DNA of 5,310 nt, taken from assembly GCA_963696625.1 (NCBI GenBank), contig CAVOKZ010000017.1, forward strand, positions 1 through 5,310, written 5' to 3'. The position numbers were made by a program, and so were the translations under genes. This document shows positions 1-5,310 of the stretch, in pieces (positions within the stretch are counted from its first letter, which is position 1; each line of letters starts with the position of its first letter). Source of the DNA: JAWVFN01 sp963696625 (GTDB taxonomy: Bacteria; Actinomycetota; Thermoleophilia; Solirubrobacterales; 70-9). The notes under the pieces are model-generated. The model made no database searches. It was given only the letters and a program-made list of their open reading frames with translations, and was not told the DNA's origin.

Positions 1-1412
1 AGATCTTCGACCTCACCGCGATGCGGGTCCTGGTCGGGTCGGTCAAAGACTGCTACGGCGCGATCGGCATCATCCACTCGATCTGGAAGCCGCTTCCCGG
101 CCGCTTCAAGGACTTCATCGCCATGCCCAAGGCCAACATGTACCAGGCCCTGCACACCACGGTGATCGGCCCGGAGGGCCAGCCGCTCGAGATCCAGATC
201 CGCACGCCGGAGATGCACGAGCTGGCCGAGTACGGCATCGCCGCCCACGTGATCTACAAGGAGGGCGCCGGGGACGACGCCACCGAGAAGCAGAAGATGA
301 CCTGGCTGCGGCAGCTGATCGAGGCCGAGAAGGACCAGGACCCGAAGGAGTTCCTCGAGGCGCTCAAGGTCGACCTGTTCGAGGACGAGGTCTTCGTCTT
401 CACCCCGCAGGGCGAGGTCAAGAACCTCTCGGCCGGATCGACGCCGCTCGACTTCGCCTACGCCGTCCACACCGACGTCGGCCACCAGTGCGTCGGCGCC
501 AAGGTCAACGGCAAGATCGTGCCGCTCCACTACCAGCTGCGAAGCGGGGACATCGTCGAAGTGCTGACGGCGAAGCAGGGCCGCGGCCCCTCGCGCGACT
601 GGCTGAAGCTGGTTCGCACGTCGCGAGCGCGCAACAAGATCCGCGCCTGGTTCACGCGCGAGCGCCGCGAGGATGCCGAGCGCAAAGGGCGCGAGGGGCT
701 GCAGAGCGCGATGAAGAAGAACGGCCTGCCGCACTCGCGGATCGCAGGCTCGGCGCTGTTCGCCGACGTGATCCGCGAGATGGGCTTCCGCAAGGCCGAC
801 GACTTCTACATCGCCCTCGGCCAGGGGAAGGTCTCATCGAAGGTCGTCGTGAACAAGCTGCTCCAGCGGCTCAAGGCCGGCGAGGCCGTGGCCGACGACG
901 CGCCGCTCGAGGGGCTGATCCACGGCCGCGACGACGACGCCAGGCGCACGCTCGAGGCGAAGAACTTCGGGATCAAGGTCAAGGACGTCGACCAGGTCGC
1001 GGTGCGGCTCGCCAAGTGCTGCCGCCCGGTCCCCGGCGACGAGATCGTCGGCTACGTCTCGCTCGGCCGCGGGATCACCATCCACCGCGAGGACTGCCGC
1101 AACCTGAAGGCGCTGCGCCGCGCCCCGGAGCGGTTCACCGACGTGTACTGGGACGGGGCGGGGGAGGCCTCCTACCGGGTCGAGCTCCAGGTCGACGCCT
1201 GGGACCGGACCCGCCTGCTCGAGGACCTCTCGCGGACCTTTGCCGAGGGCGGCGTCAACATCCTCGAGGCGACCTGCACCACGAGGCACCCGATGGTCAA
1301 GAACCGCTTCGTGGTCGAGGTCGGAGACGCCGAGCAGCTGAAGGCGGCGATCGCCCGCCTGCGCCACGTCGACTCGGTCTTCGATGCATACCGGGTTACG
1401 CCCGGCAGCTGA
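1..1412 (+). CDS. rel: Bifunctional (p)ppGpp synthetase/hydrolase Rel, C-terminal part (5' end outside window)
   Basis: Makes and degrades the stringent-response alarmone (p)ppGpp in the cytoplasm, using ATP plus GDP/GTP. The frame is open from base 3, and the IFDLTAMR motif there (its Asp at 9-11 matches the catalytic Asp of the family) shows that the gene continues upstream. The HD hydrolase domain and first part of the synthetase, roughly 250-300 residues, are missing. Numbering from the in-frame ATG at 21: RFKD at 28-31 is the RXKD signature of bifunctional enzymes, not the EXDD of E. coli RelA; NMYQALHTTV at 39-48 and EIQIRT at 57-62 (catalytic Glu 57) complete the synthetase. A TGS domain follows at about 122-184, then a helical region, a Cys/His regulatory domain (CC at 333-334, H355, C359) and an ACT domain at about 385-460. 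Oddities: AAHV at 74-77 where AAHW is usual, and YQAL for YQSL. The ATG at 21 is internal and is not a start. Stop is TGA at 1410-1412. Confidence 0.96.
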   Translation, partial: IFDLTAMRVLVGSVKDCYGAIGIIHSIWKPLPGRFKDFIAMPKANMYQALHTTVIGPEGQPLEIQIRTPEMHELAEYGIAAHVIYKEGAGDDATEKQKMTWLRQLIEAEKDQDPKEFLEALKVDLFEDEVFVFTPQGEVKNLSAGSTPLDFAYAVHTDVGHQCVGAKVNGKIVPLHYQLRSGDIVEVLTAKQGRGPSRDWLKLVRTSRARNKIRAWFTRERREDAERKGREGLQSAMKKNGLPHSRIAGSALFADVIREMGFRKADDFYIALGQGKVSSKVVVNKLLQRLKAGEAVADDAPLEGLIHGRDDDARRTLEAKNFGIKVKDVDQVAVRLAKCCRPVPGDEIVGYVSLGRGITIHREDCRNLKALRRAPERFTDVYWDGAGEASYRVELQVDAWDRTRLLEDLSRTFAEGGVNILEATCTTRHPMVKNRFVVEVGDAEQLKAAIARLRHVDSVFDAYRVTPGS

Positions 1413-1419
1413 GCTGCCG
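1391..1419. repeat. Two overlapping inverted repeats across the rel stop codon
   Basis: The first is ccggg-ttacg-cccgg (1391-1405), a perfect 5-bp stem with a 5-base loop. The second is cggcagct-g-agctgccg (1403-1419), a perfect 8-bp dyad centred on the rel TGA stop; in RNA it would fold as a 6-bp stem with a CTGAG loop. They share bases 1403-1405, so they could not both form fully. No T-run follows, so a simple intrinsic terminator is doubtful. Other roles could be a 3'-end stabilising hairpin for rel mRNA or a binding dyad just before the downstream gene. Confidence 0.5.
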
Positions 1420-1420
1420 C

Positions 1421-1426
1421 TACCCT
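1421..1426 (+). promoter_or_regulatory. Possible -10 hexamer (TACCCT) for the secreted protein gene
   Basis: TACCCT fits the loose actinobacterial TANNNT pattern and ends 11 bases before the ATG at 1438. It would place the transcription start near 1433 and leave a leader of about 5 bases. No convincing -35 box is visible (TTACGC at 1396 is weak and 19 bases away). The next gene has no properly spaced Shine-Dalgarno: GAGAG directly abuts the ATG. A near-leaderless transcript is one explanation; read-through from rel is the other. Confidence 0.25.
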
Positions 1427-1437
1427 GCTGCTGAGAG

Positions 1438-2325
1438 ATGGCGGACCACAGGCTGGCAGGCAGATTGATCGTGGCGGCCGCGGCGATCGCGGCGCTCCTC
1501 GCGCTGGGCCCATTCGCGGCGAGCGCCCCGGCGAAGCTCCGGGTGGCGGTGGGGACCACGACCCTCACGGGCAAGGGCTCGGTCGGGGTCGCGCAGGCGA
1601 ACTGCCCGCGAGGCACGTCCGCGGTCTCCGGCGGTTTCGGGCAATCCCCGGCGGCGAGCTTCCCGCAGAGCCACTACATCAACGTCTTCAGCTCGCACCG
1701 CAAGGGAGCCCGGGCCTGGACGGTGAGCGGCGTCCAGTACTACGGGAGCAGCCCGGGCACGCTCACGGCGTATGCCTATTGCAGCCCCGAGAAGGCGCCG
1801 AAGTCGGTGGCCAAGAGCTTTCCGCTGCTCGCCGCCCCTCGCTATGAGGCAGCCGCCGTCGCGACCTGCCCGAGGGGGACACAGCCGATCTCGGGTGGCT
1901 TCAAGCTGCCCCAGCCGGTGCCGAACGGGACGTCGGTGTTCCTGACCCAGATGCAGATCTTCGGCAAGCACCAGTGGCTGGTCAAAGGGGTGCGCAGCAG
2001 CGCCCCGGGCACCGACGGCCTCGTCACCGCCTATGCCTACTGCGCCAAGGGCAAGCGGCCAAAGGCGAAGACCGAAACGGTGACCACGCTCACGAAGATC
2101 TCGCCGGCGGTGCCGTTCGCGGTCGATACCGACAAGTGCCCGAAGGGCACCTTGCCGATCGCCGGCGGTCTCCGCGGGCCCTATTCCCAGGTCGGCGCGG
2201 ACCGCGGCATCCCCTCCGTGACCGACTCGCTGCGGATCGGCCGCGCCTGGCGCGTCTCCTCGCTCGCCGTCGGCACCGTCGACGACATCCCGATCAGCTT
2301 CACGGCGATCGTCTACTGCCGCTAG
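1438..2325 (+). CDS. Secreted protein of unknown function with three Cys-paired CP(R/K)GT...(S/A)GG repeats
   Basis: I do not recognise a named family. Residues 1-9 (basic) and 10-24 (hydrophobic) form a Sec-type signal peptide, with possible cleavage after ASA at 30 or APA at 32. The mature part holds three degenerate repeats. Each opens with CP(R/K)GTxx(V/I)(S/A)GG(F/L) at 56-67, 144-155 and 234-245, has a W-x-V core strand at about 94, 180 and 271, and closes with TAxxYC ending at C115, C202 and C294. These six are the only cysteines, with 58-60 residues between partners, so one disulfide per repeat in an exported beta-rich module is likely. Thr/Lys-rich linkers join the repeats. There is no membrane anchor, LPxTG motif or catalytic motif, which suggests a surface, binding or structural role. 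The ATG at 1438 is the first possible start, because an in-frame TGA lies at 1432-1434. The gene begins 25 bases after rel, and its 3' end overlaps the convergent HIT gene by 26 bases. Confidence 0.88.
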   Translation: MADHRLAGRLIVAAAAIAALLALGPFAASAPAKLRVAVGTTTLTGKGSVGVAQANCPRGTSAVSGGFGQSPAASFPQSHYINVFSSHRKGARAWTVSGVQYYGSSPGTLTAYAYCSPEKAPKSVAKSFPLLAAPRYEAAAVATCPRGTQPISGGFKLPQPVPNGTSVFLTQMQIFGKHQWLVKGVRSSAPGTDGLVTAYAYCAKGKRPKAKTETVTTLTKISPAVPFAVDTDKCPKGTLPIAGGLRGPYSQVGADRGIPSVTDSLRIGRAWRVSSLAVGTVDDIPISFTAIVYCR

Positions 2326-2755
2326 CCCTCTGGAGGGCGGCTACCGTGTCGCGGATCTGGTTCGCGACCGCGCCCATCCGCTTCTCGCTCTCGTACTTGG
2401 TGCGCGGCCAGAAGAAGCCGCGCAGCCCGTCCTTGCGCTTGCGCGGCACGACGTGGACGTGGAGGTGGGGGACGCTCTGGCTGACGACGTTGTTGAGCGC
2501 GACGAACGAGCCCGGCTTGTTCATCGCCGCCGGCACCGCCTCGGACAGTGCCTGCGCGGCCGCGAACAGCGGGCCGACGAGCTCGTCGGGGAGGTCGGCG
2601 AGGGTTTCGTAGTGCTCGCGCGGCACCAGCAGCGAGTGGCCCTCGAACAGCGGCCGCTTGTCGAGGAAGGCGATCGTCTGCGCGTCCTCGTAGACGACGT
2701 GCGAGGGCTCGGCCCCGCCGACGATCGCGCAAAACGGGCAGTCTGCGTCGCTCAA
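2300..2755 (-). CDS. HIT-family nucleotide hydrolase/transferase (Hint/Fhit-like)
   Basis: A 151-residue histidine-triad protein, the usual length for the family. HIT enzymes split nucleoside phosphoramidates or dinucleoside polyphosphates through a nucleotidyl-histidine intermediate. The triad HLHVHVV is at 97-103, with H99 the expected nucleophile. CPFC at 6-9, with H48 and H97, could bind a structural zinc as in other CxxC HIT proteins. FLDKRPLFEGHSLLVP at 30-45 is the typical early strand-loop, and the tail KDGLRGFFWPRTKY at 108-121 marks a subfamily different from the HIT protein at the head of this operon. The start is TTG at 2755: no other start precedes the CPFC motif, and TTGA overlaps the TGA stop of the lipid kinase gene. 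No Shine-Dalgarno is visible, so translation probably depends on re-initiation. It is the last gene of the operon and runs 26 bases into the convergent secreted protein gene. The substrate cannot be read from sequence. Confidence 0.93.
   Translation of the reverse strand: MSDADCPFCAIVGGAEPSHVVYEDAQTIAFLDKRPLFEGHSLLVPREHYETLADLPDELVGPLFAAAQALSEAVPAAMNKPGSFVALNNVVSQSVPHLHVHVVPRKRKDGLRGFFWPRTKYESEKRMGAVANQIRDTVAALQRASGSRRSP
2323..2343. terminator. Hairpin between convergent genes, possible bidirectional terminator
   Basis: The core dyad gccctc-tg-gagggc (2325-2338) would fold as at least a 5-bp GC-rich stem with a CTGG loop. Flanking TAGCC (2323-2327) and GGCTA (2339-2343) offer an alternative outer pairing. 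It begins at the TAG stop of the secreted protein gene and lies inside the last 15 or so codons of the convergent HIT gene. Its place at a tail-to-tail junction suits a terminator for either strand, but neither side has a T-run, so it would have to act without one. It may simply be a stabilising 3' hairpin. Confidence 0.35.
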
Positions 2756-3777
2756 GCGACGAGGGTGAGGGCCCGCGGCTCGATGCCGATCTCGGCTTCG
2801 GTGAACTCGCCGATGTAGTCGCCGTCGACCTGGATCGGGAAATGCCGCGGATGCCCGTGGACGTCCTTGGAGATCGATTCGACGCGAGCCTCGGTGAGGT
2901 CCTCGAAGCCCTCGATCTGGCGGTGCTTGGTCGCCTTGAAGCGGTCGTTGAGGACGCGGAGGGCGACGCTCGGCATATCGAGTTGGCTCGCGCGCCTGAG
3001 GACCCCGGCCGAGAGGCGGCCGTTGGAGAGCCCAGCCCCATCAGCGATCCGCACAGGGCGGTTGCCGAAGTAGGTGAAGGGATCTGAGTTCTGGAAGATC
3101 GCAGTGACGCCCTCTGTGCGTTCGCCCTGGACCTCCATCGCGACACGGACCGGGTTGCGAAGGTACTCGCGATAGAAGCCCGAGACCGCGGCCCAGGTGT
3201 AGTACCACTGGCCGGCGCGTGCCTTGAGCTTCGGGTGGGCGTCGACCCGGCGTACGACGCTCGCGTCGAGCCCGGCGCCGCAGGCGAAGACGAAGCGCCG
3301 CCCGTTGACCGTTCCGAGGTCGATGCGCTTTTGGCGGAAGTCGTCGGCGAGCCCGATCAGGTGCTCGGTCGCATCGACGACGTCGGTGGGGATGCCCAGC
3401 GTGCGCGCCACGACGTTGGTCGATCCGCCGGGGAGGACCGAAACCGGGACATCGGTTCCGGCGAGCCCGTTGGCGACCTCGTTGAGGGTCCCGTCGCCCC
3501 CGAAGGCGACGACGATGTCGTAGTCGCCGTCGCGGGCCTCGCGCCCGATCTCGATCGCGTGCTCGGAGGCCTCGGTGTCGACCGCCTCGACCTCGTAGCG
3601 GGCCTGAAGGGCGTAGACGACGAGGTTCTTGAGCCGGCTCGAGACCGTCGTCGCGTAAGGGTTGACGATGATCAGCATCCGCTTCTTCTGCGCGCCCGGA
3701 GCGATCGGCTGGGCCGGCGTCGCGGTTTCGGGGTTGCGGCGAAAGCGTGTCGAGGGAGCGGTGGCGGCCACGGTCAA
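2752..3777 (-). CDS. Lipid kinase with diacylglycerol kinase catalytic domain (YegS/DgkB-like)
   Basis: Probably phosphorylates diacylglycerol or a related lipid with ATP at the inner face of the membrane, recycling lipid into phospholipid synthesis. The domain starts at KRMLIIVNPYA (32-42). The nucleotide-binding GGDGTLNEVANGL is at 93-105, followed by PGGSTNVVAR at 116-125 (the PxGT-N-AR motif with Ser-Thr), FACGAGLDA at 164-172, and VDGD at 317-320 in the C-terminal beta domain. At 341 residues it is slightly longer than usual because of a Pro/Ala/Thr-rich, basic N-terminal tail of about 31 residues. There is no transmembrane segment. The TTG at 3777 was chosen because GGAGG (3790-3786) precedes it with an 8-base gap; GTG at 3771 and ATG at 3678 are weaker options. 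It starts 3 bases after the MBL stop and overlaps the next HIT gene by 4 bases. The lipid specificity is unknown. Confidence 0.92.
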   Translation of the reverse strand: MTVAATAPSTRFRRNPETATPAQPIAPGAQKKRMLIIVNPYATTVSSRLKNLVVYALQARYEVEAVDTEASEHAIEIGREARDGDYDIVVAFGGDGTLNEVANGLAGTDVPVSVLPGGSTNVVARTLGIPTDVVDATEHLIGLADDFRQKRIDLGTVNGRRFVFACGAGLDASVVRRVDAHPKLKARAGQWYYTWAAVSGFYREYLRNPVRVAMEVQGERTEGVTAIFQNSDPFTYFGNRPVRIADGAGLSNGRLSAGVLRRASQLDMPSVALRVLNDRFKATKHRQIEGFEDLTEARVESISKDVHGHPRHFPIQVDGDYIGEFTEAEIGIEPRALTLVA

Positions 3778-3780
3778 TTC

Positions 3781-4803
3781 CTAACCCTCCGTCGCCGCCT
3801 GGTTACCCAGTGAAATCGGCTCGCCGCCGCCTGTGACTTCGAAGTGAACGACGTCGCCGTCGGTGATCTCACGGACCTGGCCGGCGTTGATCAAGAGGTC
3901 GACGTGGCCGAGCACTTCAGAGAGCGTCAGGAACGCTTGGGTAACGGCGACGTTGCCCCACAGCGCCTGGGCGAGCTCGTAGCTGGTCCGGGGCTGCTCG
4001 GCGATCAACTCGCGCAGCTTCTCGGCGCGGCGCTCGTGCATCGCCAGGCGCTCGTCGATCAGCGCGACATGATCGGTGATCGGGTCACCGTGCCCGGGCA
4101 GCACGAGCTCGGCGGGCAGCTCTCGGGTCTTGAGCAGCGAGGCGATGTAGGTGACGAGCGCCTGCGGCCGCTCCTCCGAGCCGTCCGGCGGCCGCGAGAT
4201 CAGCGGGTTGGAGGAGATGTGCTTGATCAGGTGGTCCGCGGCGACCAGCACCTTGGCCTCTGGGTCCCAGAAGACCGTGTCGGTCGGGCTGTGCCCCGGG
4301 CGCAGCATGACCTCGAACTCGCGCCCGCCGAGCTCGACCCGCTGGCCGTCATGCAGCGGGCGCGTGACATGCGCCTTGCCACCCCAGCTGCGAAAGCCGC
4401 GCGAGACCGTCTGCAGCACCGTGGTCACGTCCTCGGGGATGCCGTGGCGGAGCATCAGGTCGGCGGCGAACTGGTCGTCGCGCTCGGCGTCCTCGCCGAA
4501 GTTCTCGACGAATGGGGTGAGGACGTCGATCGCGGCGACGTCCGCGCCCGAGCGGCGGGCGATGATGTCGACCAGCCCGAGGTGGTCGATGTGCTGGTGG
4601 GTGATCACGATCAGCTCGATCTCCTCGATCGACCGCCCCAGCTCCTTGAGCTGGCTCTCGAGCTCGTCGAGCGCCTTGCCCGAGTTGGGCCCGGAGTCGA
4701 CCAGCGTCAGCGGCTCGCCCTCGAGCAGGTAGCAGTTGACCCGCCCGACCGCGAATGGAGTGGGGATCCGCAGCGTGTGGATCCCGGCGGCGACCTCGCT
4801 CAA
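3781..4803 (-). CDS. Metallo-beta-lactamase-fold hydrolase with C-terminal winged helix (LACTB2-like)
   Basis: A 340-residue binuclear metal hydrolase, probably cytoplasmic because no signal peptide is visible. All metal ligands of the fold are present: THQHIDH at 68-74 (H69, H71, D73, H74), PGHSPTD at 169-175 (H171), AAD at 188-190 (D190) and PGHGD at 236-240 (H238). Residues about 245-315, including TSYELAQALWG and a helix-rich stretch ending in NAGQVREI, look like the winged helix found after the catalytic domain in LACTB2-type and glyoxalase II-like proteins. The substrate is unknown; a thioester, phosphodiester or RNA is possible for this group. The frame stays open upstream through the HIT gene, but that part is a shadow. 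The start taken is TTG at 4803: AAGGA (4814-4810) lies 6 bases upstream, TTGA overlaps the HIT stop by 4 bases, and the fold begins a few residues later. The lipid kinase starts 3 bases after its TAG stop. Confidence 0.93.
   Translation of the reverse strand: MSEVAAGIHTLRIPTPFAVGRVNCYLLEGEPLTLVDSGPNSGKALDELESQLKELGRSIEEIELIVITHQHIDHLGLVDIIARRSGADVAAIDVLTPFVENFGEDAERDDQFAADLMLRHGIPEDVTTVLQTVSRGFRSWGGKAHVTRPLHDGQRVELGGREFEVMLRPGHSPTDTVFWDPEAKVLVAADHLIKHISSNPLISRPPDGSEERPQALVTYIASLLKTRELPAELVLPGHGDPITDHVALIDERLAMHERRAEKLRELIAEQPRTSYELAQALWGNVAVTQAFLTLSEVLGHVDLLINAGQVREITDGDVVHFEVTGGGEPISLGNQAATEG
3786..3790 (-). promoter_or_regulatory. Shine-Dalgarno GGAGG fixing the TTG start of the lipid kinase
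   Basis: On the minus strand GGAGG is followed by 8 bases and then TTG at 3777. It lies within the last codons of the upstream MBL gene. This is the strongest ribosome-binding site in the operon and supports the long form of the kinase with its N-terminal tail. Confidence 0.75.
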
Positions 4804-5294
4804 AAGGCGTCCTTGAGCGCCGCGTAGCTCTGCTCGAGCGTCTGCGGCATCACCTTCGTGTCGGCGATCACCGGCATGAAGTTGGTGTCGCCGCCCCAGC
4901 GCGGGACGACATGCAAGTGGATGTGGTGCTCGACGCCGGCGCCGGCGACCCGGCCCTGGTTGATGCCGGCGTTGTAGCCGTGCGGTGCATAGACCTGTTC
5001 GAGCCCGGTCATCGTCTGTTGGGCGAGGGCCATCATCTCGGCGAGGGTCTCGGCGTCGACCTCGGGAAGCGTCGCCGTGTGGGCGTACGGCGCCACCATC
5101 AGGTGCCCGTTCGTGTACGGGAACCTGTTGAGGATCACGAAGTTCTTCTCGCCTCGGTGGACGATGAGGTTCTCCTCGTCGTGCTCGGGCCCCTGCGCGG
5201 GCAGCGCGCAGAAGATGCAGTCCTCCTCTATGTCCTTGCTCGCGTCCTTCACGTAGGCGAGGCGCCAAGGCGCCCAGATGCGGTGGTTGGCCAC
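4800..5294 (-). CDS. HIT-family protein, probable diadenosine tetraphosphate (Ap4A) phosphorylase type
   Basis: A 164-residue histidine-triad protein resembling the actinobacterial Ap4A phosphorylases (M. tuberculosis Rv2613c type), which split Ap4A with phosphate into ATP and ADP. It opens with IWAPWRLAYV at 6-15, a start typical of that group, then CIFC at 26-29 (likely zinc ligands), NRFPYTNGHLMVAPY at 56-70, YNAGINQG at 107-114 and the triad HIHLHVV at 124-130 (H126 the expected nucleophile), followed by PRWGGDTNFMPV at 131-142, the most diagnostic motif. The GTG at 5294 is the only possible start before the conserved N-terminus, since an in-frame TAG lies at 5306-5304. No Shine-Dalgarno is present; a -10-like hexamer is placed for a leaderless transcript. 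It is the first gene of the operon and overlaps the MBL gene by 4 bases. The family is secure; the exact substrate is inferred from similarity. Confidence 0.93.
   Translation of the reverse strand: MANHRIWAPWRLAYVKDASKDIEEDCIFCALPAQGPEHDEENLIVHRGEKNFVILNRFPYTNGHLMVAPYAHTATLPEVDAETLAEMMALAQQTMTGLEQVYAPHGYNAGINQGRVAGAGVEHHIHLHVVPRWGGDTNFMPVIADTKVMPQTLEQSYAALKDAF
4810..4814 (-). promoter_or_regulatory. Shine-Dalgarno AAGGA fixing the TTG start of the MBL hydrolase
   Basis: AAGGA on the minus strand sits 6 bases before TTG at 4803, inside the end of the upstream HIT gene. With the TTGA overlap it decides against the much longer open frame, which would run through the HIT gene. Confidence 0.65.
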
Positions 5295-5300
5295 GAGGGA

Positions 5301-5306
5301 ATGCTA
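5301..5306 (-). promoter_or_regulatory. Probable -10 hexamer TAGCAT for a leaderless operon transcript
   Basis: On the minus strand TAGCAT (TANNNT, four of six bases matching TATAAT) is followed by six bases and then the GTG start at 5294. If the last T is -7, transcription begins on the G of GTG, the geometry common for leaderless genes in Actinomycetota. The lack of a Shine-Dalgarno agrees with this. The -35 region is outside the window. Confidence 0.5.
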
Positions 5307-5310
5307 CGTG

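Noticed and set aside
21..23. ATG at 21 as the start of rel
   Set aside because: The frame is open upstream with conserved Rel residues (IFDLTA), and a protein starting here would lack half of the synthetase domain.
1424..1433. CTGCTGCTG triplet run as a repeat element
   Set aside because: Only three copies; too short to be more than chance in GC-rich sequence.
488..1468. Plus-strand open frame within rel in another frame (326 codons)
   Set aside because: Its translation is extremely Arg/Ala/Pro-rich, as expected from an off-frame reading of GC-rich code, while rel is clearly the real frame.
834..1616. Minus-strand open frame opposite rel and the secreted protein gene (260 codons)
   Set aside because: It covers parts of two well-supported genes, has no recognisable motif and shows the composition of a shadow frame.
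2322..3146. Minus-strand frame spanning the lipid kinase and second HIT gene (274 codons)
   Set aside because: It is in a different frame from both well-supported genes and is rich in Arg and Ser with no conserved motif.
3844..4827. Long plus-strand open frame opposite the MBL gene (327 codons)
   Set aside because: It is exactly antisense to a gene with complete catalytic motifs. Its translation is low-complexity in Arg, Asp, Val and Leu and shows no domain. Such frames are common in GC-rich DNA.
4804..5268. Upstream extension of the MBL frame through the HIT gene, giving a 495-residue protein
   Set aside because: The extra part is an off-frame reading of the HIT gene with Arg-rich low complexity. 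The TTG at 4803 has a good ribosome-binding site and the fold starts right after it.

Overview
The window comes from a high-GC bacterium. G/C-rich third codon positions throughout, a Rel protein of the Gram-positive type, four tightly packed genes with GTG/TTG starts and one apparently leaderless start all point to Actinomycetota. A deep branch such as Thermoleophilia is my guess from the style of the proteins; I could not test it. The sequence looks like ordinary chromosome. I see no RNA genes, mobile elements, CRISPR arrays or attachment sites, and no gene-free stretch longer than about 30 bases.

Layout. Bases 1-1412 (+) are the C-terminal part of a bifunctional (p)ppGpp synthetase/hydrolase (rel): the end of the synthetase domain, then TGS, helical, Cys/His and ACT domains. 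The 5' part lies outside the window. Twenty-five bases later, 1438-2325 (+) encodes a secreted protein of unknown function. It is built from three degenerate ~90-residue repeats, each with one conserved cysteine pair. Its 3' end overlaps, tail to tail, the end of a minus-strand operon.

The minus-strand operon fills 2300-5294. In transcription order it holds an Ap4A-phosphorylase-like HIT protein (5294-4800), a metallo-beta-lactamase-fold hydrolase with a C-terminal winged helix (4803-3781), a diacylglycerol/sphingosine-kinase-type lipid kinase (3777-2752) and a second, different HIT protein (2755-2300). Junctions are a 4-base overlap, a 3-base gap and a 4-base overlap. All four genes start with non-ATG codons, and two junctions have the same TTGA stop/start overlap. 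A TAGCAT -10-like hexamer ends 6 bases before the first GTG, which predicts a leaderless mRNA.

How the genes may work together. Rel controls (p)ppGpp, and the first HIT protein probably degrades diadenosine polyphosphates, so the window holds two kinds of nucleotide-alarmone enzyme; they are on opposite strands and need not be linked. In the operon, two nucleotide-phosphate enzymes bracket a hydrolase and a lipid kinase. A role in phospholipid or nucleotide housekeeping is plausible but unproven. The points most worth following are the three-repeat secreted protein, the HIT-MBL-lipid kinase-HIT operon with its start-codon pattern, and the hairpins at the gene ends.
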